Shown: positions 1 to 6,041 of the stretch, in pieces
Numbering within the stretch: the stretch's first letter is position 1
Layout of the letters: every line of letters starts with the position of its first letter
NCBI GenBank assembly: GCA_028293095.1
Contig: JAQGPK010000151.1
Coordinates: 1-6,820 of the forward strand
Length of the DNA: 6,820 nt
Direction: 5' to 3'
Origin: Chlamydiia bacterium
Lineage (GTDB): Bacteria; Chlamydiota; Chlamydiia; Chlamydiales; FEN-1388
Notes under the pieces: model-generated
What the model was told of the DNA's origin: nothing
What the model saw: only the letters and a program-made list of their open reading frames with translations
The model's database searches: none
Made by a program: the position numbers and the translations under genes

Positions 1-7
1 CTTTTCC

Positions 8-13
8 TATAAT
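8..13 (+). promoter_or_regulatory. possible -10 box upstream of the outer-membrane factor gene
   Basis: The hexamer TATAAT is a perfect match to the sigma-70 type -10 consensus and would start transcription near position 20, giving a leader of about 40 bases before the ATG at 62. The matching -35 box would lie left of the window, so the promoter cannot be confirmed. The DNA is AT-rich and such hexamers arise by chance. All three + frames hit a stop by position 26, so the end of an upstream gene could also overlap this site and the gene could belong to a longer operon. Confidence 0.3.
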
Positions 14-44
14 ATGTAAAAAGTAATTTTAGTTTAAAAATTGT

Positions 45-51
45 GAAAAGG
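45..51 (+). promoter_or_regulatory. ribosome binding site of the outer-membrane factor gene
   Basis: The purine run GAAAAGG ends 10 bases before the ATG at 62. It is a partial Shine-Dalgarno match with slightly long spacing. It supports the ATG at 62 as the start, which also gives a proper export signal at the N-terminus. Confidence 0.5.
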
Positions 52-61
52 TACCTACTCA

Positions 62-1636
62 ATGAGTCTCTCGAAATTTATCAGTAAACCTTATATCCTC
101 ACCTACTCCCTCCTTTTTGCCACAACCTCCTGTTTAGAATACAACCCTCACAAGCAAGAAGTACCCCTCGTCAAAAGCTGGAAAACAAAACAGAATACAA
201 CAGAGCCAGCAGCAAAGCTTCCAGAGGAACATAAGATCATTACGAAATGGTGGCTGATCTTTGAAGATCCAGAGCTTAATCGCCTGCAAGAAATGGCTCT
301 TAAACAAAGCCCTACCTTGCAACTTGCAGCTGCGAGACTACAAGAAGCCCAAGCATTTTTCACAGTACAAAAGTCAGCAACCTACCCTGATCTAAACCTC
401 GCAGGCGTTGCCAATCGCCAACATTTTCCAAAAACTACAGCGCAAAGTAGCCGAAATTCAAATTCAGTTACAGCTCCGCCATCGGTTACCAGCCCAAATG
501 CAGCGTCTAGCAGCTCATCTGTTATACCGAGTACAACAACACCCGCTACTACTGCTGCCGTATCCCCTGCCTCAGCATCTAACCCCCTTTCAACGATCAC
601 TGCAAGCCCACCCAAGCAAAACCAGTCTTTTCTACAAGTGGCTCCTGTATTTTCGTATGAAGTTGATTTCTGGGGAAGATACTCAAAAGCCACAGCTGCT
701 GCCTACGCCGATGTCAAAGCCGCAGAAGAGGCGCTCAGAACAGCCTACTTACTTTTAACTACCCAAATTGCCGAAACCTATTTTGATCTCCAATCGCAAG
801 ATGCCAAGATCAAAGTGCTCACTCGAACAATCACCTCTTACGAAAAAGAAGTTAGCATTACAAGTACCAAATATACATCAGGACTCTCATCCGCTCTAGA
901 CTTTGTACAAGCAGAAGTGGAACTATCAACCGTGCAGGCAGATCTTGAAGCAACTAAGAACACAAGAATGCTTGCTGAAAATTTACTTGCAACTCTTGTA
1001 GGCATGCCAGCATCATCTTTTACTCTTCCAGAACAGGATTTTAACCCTAAGTTTCCTCATGTACCAGAAGGTTTACCTTCAGAGATACTTGTAAGACGCC
1101 CTGATGTTAAAGAAGCTGAAAATCATGTGGAGGCTGCACGTCTGACTGTCGGCGTTGCAAAAACTGCCTTTTTTCCAAGTATTACTCTCACAGGTGCTGC
1201 GGGTTACCAGTCAAACCAACTCTCTTCACTCTTTAAATGGAAAAATCACGTCCTTTCTGGAACGACCTCTCTATTACAACCCATTTTTGATGGTGGCTAC
1301 AACCTAGGAAATCTAAGACAAGCAAAGGCGCAATATAAACAAAATGTCGCTATCTTCCTCAATACTGTGATTAATGCATACCGTGAAGTAGAAGATGCTT
1401 TGTACACCTATGAAGCTGCAAAAAAGCAATACATGTTTAGAGAGATAGAAGTACGCAGTGCTAAAAAACTTCTCAATTTAACCTCTTTACAATATGAAAA
1501 TGGACTCATTGACTATTTAAATGTCATCTTTGCAGAGCGCACAGCTTTAACTGCTGAAACTGATAGCATCAAAACAACACGTGAAAAAGTTTTTGCGATA
1601 GTTGATTTGATTAAGAGCCTTGGCGGCACTTGGTAA
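62..1636 (+). CDS. RND/ABC efflux outer-membrane factor, OprM/NodT family lipoprotein
   Basis: The 524-residue protein is an outer-membrane factor: a trimeric beta-barrel plus alpha-helical tunnel that docks on a periplasmic adaptor and inner-membrane pump to expel drugs or other small molecules. The N-terminus has Lys5 and Lys9, a hydrophobic stretch (about 11-22) and Cys24, which fits a lipoprotein signal, although TTSC is a weak lipobox. Family landmarks are the WW pair at 63-64 before the first helices, the YEVDFWGR segment at 199-206 followed by a long Ala-rich helix, the PEGLPSEILVRRPDV motif at 335-349, and REVEDAL at 441-447 in the second repeat. It is longer than most relatives (about 450-500 residues) because of a Ser/Thr/Ala/Pro-rich insertion at about 127-187. 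No adaptor or pump gene is visible; they may lie to the left. The family assignment is firm, but the substrate is unknown. Confidence 0.93.
   Translation: MSLSKFISKPYILTYSLLFATTSCLEYNPHKQEVPLVKSWKTKQNTTEPAAKLPEEHKIITKWWLIFEDPELNRLQEMALKQSPTLQLAAARLQEAQAFFTVQKSATYPDLNLAGVANRQHFPKTTAQSSRNSNSVTAPPSVTSPNAASSSSSVIPSTTTPATTAAVSPASASNPLSTITASPPKQNQSFLQVAPVFSYEVDFWGRYSKATAAAYADVKAAEEALRTAYLLLTTQIAETYFDLQSQDAKIKVLTRTITSYEKEVSITSTKYTSGLSSALDFVQAEVELSTVQADLEATKNTRMLAENLLATLVGMPASSFTLPEQDFNPKFPHVPEGLPSEILVRRPDVKEAENHVEAARLTVGVAKTAFFPSITLTGAAGYQSNQLSSLFKWKNHVLSGTTSLLQPIFDGGYNLGNLRQAKAQYKQNVAIFLNTVINAYREVEDALYTYEAAKKQYMFREIEVRSAKKLLNLTSLQYENGLIDYLNVIFAERTALTAETDSIKTTREKVFAIVDLIKSLGGTW
440..622 (+). other. 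Ser/Thr/Ala/Pro-rich low-complexity segment in the outer-membrane factor
   Basis: Residues about 127-187 are dominated by Ser, Thr, Ala, Pro and Asn, including a run of five Ser at 149-153 and a TTTPATTAA-like stretch at about 158-166. The segment sits just before YEVDFWGR (199-206). In OprM-type proteins this is where the first two barrel strands and their extracellular loop lie, so the segment is probably a long disordered surface loop. The reading frame is intact through it and well conserved sequence resumes on both sides, so it is not a frameshift artefact. Confidence 0.7.
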
Positions 1637-1813
1637 GTATCTAAAAAAATCTTAAAATTCCTAAAGCCTATTTTATTGACTCGCAGATATATTTCATATC
1701 TAACTACCCTAATATCACCCAGGCAGCCATTAGTCTTCTAACTTCATGGTTTAAAGAGTAATCTCTTAGGTGCTGTTCGATACTAACTGAAATTTCGTGG
1801 CGACTACTCGTAC
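1637..1813. other. convergent intergenic region
   Basis: This 177-base gap separates the 3' ends of the outer-membrane factor gene (+) and nhaD (-). No open frame of useful length and no RNA gene are apparent. There is a perfect 6-base inverted repeat, AGATAT/ATATCT with a 5-base loop (1685-1701), and a weaker AAGAG/CTCTT pair with a 4-base loop (1754-1767). Neither is GC-rich or followed by a T run, so neither qualifies as a clear intrinsic terminator. On the minus strand a T7 run (1643-1649 on +) follows a very weak imperfect stem, which could be a poor terminator for nhaD. Confidence 0.5.
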
Positions 1814-3079
1814 TTAACTTAAGAGTAAGTAAGCAACTATTCCTGCAAAATACCCCAAGATCGCAGGAAGGGTTGCCTTTTTAAGATAGGAGAAAAAGTC
1901 CACCTTTTCGAGTCCCATGAAGGCAACTCCCGCAGCGGAGCCTATAATTAACATACTGCCACCAGTGCCTGCTGTAAATGCTATCAGATGCCAGAAAGAA
2001 GAATCTGGTGGATAGACTGACAGTTCATACATACCAGTACACGCTGCAACAAGAGGAACGTTATCCACAACTGCAGAAACAATACCAATAATTGTAGCAA
2101 TAATGGTTTTTGATGCAATGGTTTGATCTAAAAAGATTGCCAAGTCTTTTAAAAGCCCCGCAGACTCTAATGCGCCTACGCTGACAAGTATCCCTAAGAA
2201 AAATAAAAGCCCAGAGAGATCAATGCGTGGCAAAATTGCCATCACTTGAAGGTGTTTTCGCGTCGCGTGCTTTTTATGCAAAAGATCAGTGAACAGCCAC
2301 ATCAAACTCATCGAGAACAAAATCCCCATAAATGGTGGAAGACCTGTGAGCATTTTAAAAATAGGAACAAATATTAAGGAAAGTAGACCAAGAACAAAGA
2401 CTCTTGTTCCTTTAGGCTCTATAACAACTGGTTCAGTATTCGCTATAATCTGGCTTTTCCCCTTGAGAGTGAATGTAAAGCAGGCTAGAGATACAATCAG
2501 GCAGAGAAAACTTGGGAGAAAAAGCTTTGTCATAATAGGAATAGTTGAAATCTGTCCACCTACCCAGAGCATAGTTGTGGTGACATCTCCAATGGGTGTC
2601 CAGGCGCCGCCTGCATTCGCTGCAATCACCACTGCGCTTCCAAAGACAAGACGGTCTTCCTGTTTTTCAAGAATCTTCTTAAGAAGCATGACCATGACAA
2701 TTGTCGTTGTCAAGTTATCGAGAATCGAAGAGAGGAAAAAGGCAATAAAACTAATGATCCACAAAGAGGTAATTTTAGAATGAGATCCTATTAATTTTGC
2801 AATCAAGCTTAGACCACCATGAGCGTGAATAATTTCAACAATCGTAAGCGCACCCAAAAGAAAGAAAATGACTCCACTCACATCAGCAATATGCTTTTCT
2901 AAATGGTCAAAATGTTGGAATTGTGGGTTATGAAACTGGATCACCCACAAAAGCACGCCCATTAAAAGAGCGCTTGTTGCTTTATTTATACCGGTTGCAT
3001 GTTCAAAAATAATAAAGAAGTATCCAATCACAAAAACAATCAGTATAAGTAAATTATGTATGTCAATGGATGCAATCAT
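1814..3079 (-). CDS. nhaD: NhaD-type Na+/H+ antiporter
   Basis: The 421-residue polytopic inner-membrane protein belongs to the NhaD family of sodium/proton antiporters (ion transporter superfamily, ArsB/NhaD fold). It exchanges cytoplasmic Na+ (or Li+) for external H+, so it serves sodium and pH homeostasis. About eleven to thirteen hydrophobic segments span most of the length. The two-fold internal repeat is visible: DNLTTT (Asp121-Asn122) with NAGGAWTPIGD (155-165) in the first half, and DNVPLV (Asp339-Asn340) with TAGTGG (369-374) in the second. These are the expected ion-binding hairpins and unwound helices. The EHATGINKA segment near residue 26 is also typical. Length fits the family without the extra N-terminal segment some members have. 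The ATG at 3079 has only a weak GGA-type ribosome site. A possible promoter lies at 3153-3181. The gene stands alone, convergent with its left neighbour and 233 bases downstream of lpdA. Confidence 0.92.
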   Translation of the reverse strand: MIASIDIHNLLILIVFVIGYFFIIFEHATGINKATSALLMGVLLWVIQFHNPQFQHFDHLEKHIADVSGVIFFLLGALTIVEIIHAHGGLSLIAKLIGSHSKITSLWIISFIAFFLSSILDNLTTTIVMVMLLKKILEKQEDRLVFGSAVVIAANAGGAWTPIGDVTTTMLWVGGQISTIPIMTKLFLPSFLCLIVSLACFTFTLKGKSQIIANTEPVVIEPKGTRVFVLGLLSLIFVPIFKMLTGLPPFMGILFSMSLMWLFTDLLHKKHATRKHLQVMAILPRIDLSGLLFFLGILVSVGALESAGLLKDLAIFLDQTIASKTIIATIIGIVSAVVDNVPLVAACTGMYELSVYPPDSSFWHLIAFTAGTGGSMLIIGSAAGVAFMGLEKVDFFSYLKKATLPAILGYFAGIVAYLLLS

Positions 3080-3152
3080 ATAAAATATCCAAGATATTGA
3101 AAAAAAAGTTATTTAGTTTTAAACATATAGCACAGCAAAATCAATCGCGAGG

Positions 3153-3181
3153 ATCGTAATAGATATGTAGGATTTTTTCAA
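3153..3181 (-). promoter_or_regulatory. candidate sigma-70 type promoter of nhaD
   Basis: Read on the minus strand, TTGAAA (3176-3181, five of six matches to the -35 consensus) is followed after exactly 17 bases by TACGAT (3153-3158, four of six matches to the -10 consensus). Transcription would start near 3146 and give a leader of roughly 67 bases. The spacing is ideal, but the -10 box is mediocre and AT-rich DNA gives many such matches. Confidence 0.33.
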
Positions 3182-3274
3182 TAAATATATGCCTGCCATA
3201 CCACTTACTCGAAAATAATTTTATAAAAGTTTTGTTAAGAATGTATGAATATTTCGGGAAATTTTTTTATAATG

Positions 3275-3290
3275 TACCACACTTACCACA
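3275..3290. repeat. tandem direct repeat TACCACA x2, period 9
   Basis: TACCACA occurs at 3275-3281 and again at 3284-3290, separated by CT, so the repeat period is 9 bases. It lies just downstream of lpdA and about 200 bases upstream of nhaD. Two copies at near-helical spacing could be a protein-binding site, but with only two short copies this may be chance. Confidence 0.3.
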
Positions 3291-3312
3291 ATACTCAACA
3301 TTTTAAAACAAG

Positions 3313-4656
3313 TTATACCATCAAACAAGCCTCTTTAATTGCTTCAGAAAGCGTCGGATGTGGAAAAGGGAGCTTTCCAAGCTCTGACGCCGTCATCCTC
3401 TCATGAATGGCAACCATCGCAATACTGATGAGCTCTGAAGCATGCGGCGCTAAGATATGCACTCCTAACAAAACAGCTGTTTTAGAGTCTACGATCACCT
3501 TTACAAACCCATCTGTCTCTTGACTTGCATAGGCTCGAGGATTTGCCTTCAGAAAAGAAATGCTCGCCTTATACGGCCTACCAGTTTTTTTTATCTCCTC
3601 TTCCGTCATCCCGCAACTTGCAGCTTCTGGATAGGTATAGATGACACTTGGAAGACTCATATACTCAACTGATACCTTCTTTCCTGCAATAATTTCCGCA
3701 ACTGCTACTCCTTCGAGAGACGCTCGATGCGCAAGCATTGGACCATCAATAAGATCTCCAATTGCATAGATTGAAGGCACACTACTCTGAAAAGTAGAAT
3801 TTACAGCAACATGGCCTGATGGATCGAGGTTTACACCAACTTGCTCGAGTCCTAAATTTTTTGTTAAGGGACGTCGTCCCACGGCAACAAGCACAACTTC
3901 GGCTTGGAGCTTTAGCTCCTGGCTCGTTTGAATCTGTACGGTGATCTTTCCTTCTTCTACCTTACCACTCAAGAGACGGCTTGAAAGATGAAACTCAATC
4001 CCCTGTTTTTTTAACTCTGTTAGTAACCCTTTCTGGAGAGAAGAATCAATTCCACCGCAAATAGAAGCTGCAAGTTCAATAATTGTCACTTTACTTTTCA
4101 AGCGAGCATACACTGACGCAAGTTCAATGCCAATCACACCAGCGCCAATCACAATCATACTTTCAGGAACCTTTTCAAGTGCGAGGCCGCCTGTCGAAGA
4201 AACCACTTGCTTTTCATCAAAAGGCAAAAAAGGCAATGCAATTGGTTCTGAACCAGTCGCCAAGATGATAGAGCGCACCTCTATCTCTTGGCCATTTACC
4301 CGTACATGATGAGGCGAGATGATTTCTGCTCTTCCATGGATGGTATCGATATGATGCCCTTTAAAAAGTGTCTGAAGCTGCGATCGTATATCGCAAATCA
4401 CCTTCTCTTTTCGCTTTTGAAGCATAGCAAAATCTAGTGTGCCTTTAGTCTCGCCACAAAGATCGTAAGGAAAATGTGCATATAACTCTGTAAAGTGAAG
4501 AAGAGTTTTAGAAGGAATGCAACCAACGTTGAGACACGTGCCTCCTAAAAAGGCATCTTTCTCAATCAACGCAACTTTAAGGCCAAGTTCGCAAGCTCGA
4601 AGTGCAGCAGGATATCCACCAGGACCAGAACCAATTACAACTACATCATACTTCAT
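3313..4656 (-). CDS. lpdA: dihydrolipoamide dehydrogenase (E3)
   Basis: The 447-residue flavoprotein reoxidises dihydrolipoyl groups on E2 with NAD+, the last step of the 2-oxoglutarate dehydrogenase cycle; an E3 is often shared with pyruvate dehydrogenase. Visible parts are the FAD-binding GSGPGG at 9-14, the redox disulfide Cys41/Cys46 in GGTCLNVGCIPSK, the ATG motif at 133-135, the NAD-binding GAGVIG at 171-176 ending in an acidic residue (Glu194), the second FAD motif AIGD at 298-301 followed by MLAHRA, and the C-terminal catalytic pair His433/Glu438 in HPTLSE. All catalytic residues are present, so the enzyme should be active. It is a little shorter than the common 465-475 residues. It lies 9 bases after sucB, is the last gene of the operon, and has its ribosome site overlapping the sucB stop. 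The C-terminus is complete. Confidence 0.96.
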   Translation of the reverse strand: MKYDVVVIGSGPGGYPAALRACELGLKVALIEKDAFLGGTCLNVGCIPSKTLLHFTELYAHFPYDLCGETKGTLDFAMLQKRKEKVICDIRSQLQTLFKGHHIDTIHGRAEIISPHHVRVNGQEIEVRSIILATGSEPIALPFLPFDEKQVVSSTGGLALEKVPESMIVIGAGVIGIELASVYARLKSKVTIIELAASICGGIDSSLQKGLLTELKKQGIEFHLSSRLLSGKVEEGKITVQIQTSQELKLQAEVVLVAVGRRPLTKNLGLEQVGVNLDPSGHVAVNSTFQSSVPSIYAIGDLIDGPMLAHRASLEGVAVAEIIAGKKVSVEYMSLPSVIYTYPEAASCGMTEEEIKKTGRPYKASISFLKANPRAYASQETDGFVKVIVDSKTAVLLGVHILAPHASELISIAMVAIHERMTASELGKLPFPHPTLSEAIKEACLMV

Positions 4657-4662
4657 ATCGTA

Positions 4663-4667
4663 CCTTT
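4663..4667 (-). promoter_or_regulatory. ribosome binding site of lpdA overlapping the sucB stop codon
   Basis: On the minus strand, AAAGG lies 6 bases before the lpdA ATG and shares bases with the sucB TAA (4666-4668). Ribosomes finishing sucB therefore end directly on the lpdA initiation site, which favours coupled translation and fixes the start at 4656. Confidence 0.65.
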
Positions 4668-5784
4668 ATAGTCCAAGCACCAAAAGTTCTGGTTTTTCAA
4701 GATGATTTTTGATGTGCACCAAGAAGCTCACAGCTTCTTTGCCATCTATAATGCGATGATCATAACTGAGTGCCAGATACATCATTGGCCGGATCACTAT
4801 CTGATCATCAACAACTACAGCGCGCTTTATGATTGTATGCATGCCCAAAATAGCGCATTGCGATGGATTGAGAATAGGTGTTGAAAGAAGAGATCCAAAC
4901 ACCCCACCATTTGTGATTGTAAAGCCTCCGCCTGAAAGCTCATCCAATGAAAGGCTCCCCGTGCGGGCACGAAGAGCTACATCTTCAATCTTCTTTTCAA
5001 TATCAGCATACGAGAGCGTATCAGTGCCACGCAAAACAGGCACTACAAGTCCCCTCTCAGTTGAAACAGCAACTCCTATATCAAGATAATTTCTTAAAAC
5101 GAGTTCATCTTTATCAAGGTAACTATTGACCGTTGGATAGGATTGTAGCGCATCTGTTACGGCTTTTACGAAAAAGGACATAAATCCAAGTTTCACACCA
5201 AACTTTATCTGAAACTGCTCTTTATACTTTTCGCGCAGCCCTAAAATAGCCGACATATCGATCTCATTAAAGGTTGTCAGCATAGCAGTCTCTTGCTTCA
5301 CCTCCACAAGTCTTTGAGCGATTACTTTTCGTATATTGCTGAGCTTCCGTCTTGTTTCCGACCTACCAGATGAACGGACCACCTTTTCTTCTTGTAGTGC
5401 ACCATCGAGCGCTGATACCCAAGCTTCCTTTTGCAGGCGCGATGAAGTTTCATGCACCATCTCTTGTTGCCTTTCTACCTTCTTTTCTTGCCTCTCTTCC
5501 ATTTTAATTATCTTGGAAGGCGTCTCTTCCTTGTTCTTTTTCTCTACAGGATGCTCTTCAAGAGTTGCGATCACATCCCCAACTTTTACAACATCACCTG
5601 GTTTCACAAGAAAAGTAAGCGTACCTGAAGCTGGTGCATACAGTACTTGATTTAATTTATCTGTCTCAATCTCGATCACTTCTTGATCAGCTTGAACCTC
5701 TGCACCTGATTTTTGAAGAAGCTTTCCAATCGTGACTTGTGTAATGGACTCCCCCATCGATGGAATTTTCATCTCTAACTTCAT
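4666..5784 (-). CDS. sucB: dihydrolipoamide succinyltransferase, E2 of 2-oxoglutarate dehydrogenase
   Basis: The 372-residue E2 core enzyme passes the succinyl group from E1 through its swinging lipoyl arm to CoA. Residues 1-77 form one lipoyl domain with the modified lysine at Lys43 (ETDKLN). Residues about 143-372 form the catalytic domain, with TAMLTTFNE-type and FGSLLSTPI segments characteristic of the succinyl (not acetyl) transferase and the active-site LSYDHRIIDG (His343, Asp347). Between them, residues 78-142 are a Lys/Glu/Gln/Arg-rich linker with no recognisable peripheral subunit-binding domain, which explains why it is shorter than E. coli SucB (405). The ATG at 5784 overlaps the natural sucA stop as ATGA and has AAAGGA upstream. 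lpdA follows after 9 bases. The assignment is firm; absence of the binding domain is judged by eye. Confidence 0.96.
   Translation of the reverse strand: MKLEMKIPSMGESITQVTIGKLLQKSGAEVQADQEVIEIETDKLNQVLYAPASGTLTFLVKPGDVVKVGDVIATLEEHPVEKKNKEETPSKIIKMEERQEKKVERQQEMVHETSSRLQKEAWVSALDGALQEEKVVRSSGRSETRRKLSNIRKVIAQRLVEVKQETAMLTTFNEIDMSAILGLREKYKEQFQIKFGVKLGFMSFFVKAVTDALQSYPTVNSYLDKDELVLRNYLDIGVAVSTERGLVVPVLRGTDTLSYADIEKKIEDVALRARTGSLSLDELSGGGFTITNGGVFGSLLSTPILNPSQCAILGMHTIIKRAVVVDDQIVIRPMMYLALSYDHRIIDGKEAVSFLVHIKNHLEKPELLVLGL
5359..5553 (-). other. charged interdomain linker of SucB without a subunit-binding domain
   Basis: This stretch encodes SucB residues 78-142. About 80-120 are very rich in Glu, Lys, Gln and Arg and may be helical or coiled; 121-142 include a Trp and a few hydrophobic residues. 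The peripheral subunit-binding domain, which normally sits here, has a SPAxRRLxxE start and a GTGxGGR signature; neither can be seen. Confidence 0.6.
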
Positions 5785-5793
5785 TGCTGTAGA

Positions 5794-5799
5794 TCCTTT
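5794..5799 (-). promoter_or_regulatory. ribosome binding site of sucB inside sucA
   Basis: On the minus strand, AAAGGA lies 9 bases before the sucB ATG and within the last codons of sucA. It is a good Shine-Dalgarno match, so sucB can probably be initiated independently as well as by coupling to sucA. Confidence 0.6.
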
Positions 5800-6038
5800 A
5801 TAATTTGGGCATGTTGTTTCATATGCATGTCATGAGAACCTGTCGCAGGCGATGCAGACGCTTGCCGTCCTACATATTTCAGTGAGCTTCCTGCTGGCAA
5901 AAGAGTTCGAAGCGCCTCTTTTATATAATTCCAGGCACCTGCATTCATAGGCTCTTCTTGAAGCCAAATGAATGTGTATACTTGGCTATATTTTGTAAGA
6001 CTCTCTTGAAGTTGCTGTATAGGTAGCGGATAGAGCTG

Positions 6039-6041
6039 CTA
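6039..6041 (-). other. premature amber codon in sucA
   Basis: The minus-strand codon is TAG, with ATT CGT ATT before it and CAG CTC TAT CCG after it. Aligned by eye with the E. coli RIEQLYP segment, it replaces a conserved Glu; a single G-to-T change from GAG would produce it. The true stops of the other genes here are TAA (four) and TGA (sucA), so nothing suggests that TAG is generally reassigned. Confidence 0.9.

Larger units (their letters stand above)
3080..3312. other. AT-rich intergenic region between lpdA and nhaD
   Basis: This 233-base gap lies between two genes on the same (-) strand. It is very AT-rich and contains no credible open frame or RNA gene. It holds a candidate minus-strand promoter (3153-3181), a pair of TACCACA direct repeats (3275-3290), an ATTTCGGGAAAT inverted repeat next to a T run (near 3250-3268), and an A8 tract at 3100-3107 (T8 in the nhaD leader). 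No GC-rich hairpin followed by T residues is seen after lpdA, so some readthrough from the suc operon into nhaD is possible. Confidence 0.5.

Noticed and set aside
408..758. 116-residue + strand open frame overlapping the outer-membrane factor gene, and a 103-residue minus-strand frame at 382-693
   Set aside because: Both are by-products of the low-complexity Ser/Thr/Ala/Pro codons in the real gene, which keep the other frames free of stops.
1640..1665. Possible minus-strand intrinsic terminator for nhaD (weak CTTTA/TTAAG stem followed by seven T)
   Set aside because: The stem is short, mismatched and almost free of G-C pairs, so it would be very unstable; it is mentioned only in the intergenic entry.
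2289..2783. 164-residue + strand open frame
   Set aside because: It lies wholly antisense to the well supported nhaD gene, its protein has no recognisable features, and it has no ribosome site context; it is a shadow frame.
3250..3268. ATTTCGGGAAAT inverted repeat followed by a T run on the + strand
   Set aside because: It resembles a terminator only on the + strand, where no gene ends nearby. The loop would be too small unless the stem is reduced to four A-T pairs.
5336..5650. 104-residue + strand open frame antisense to sucB
   Set aside because: It is the Ser/Phe-rich mirror of the Glu/Lys/Arg-rich SucB linker, with no independent support.
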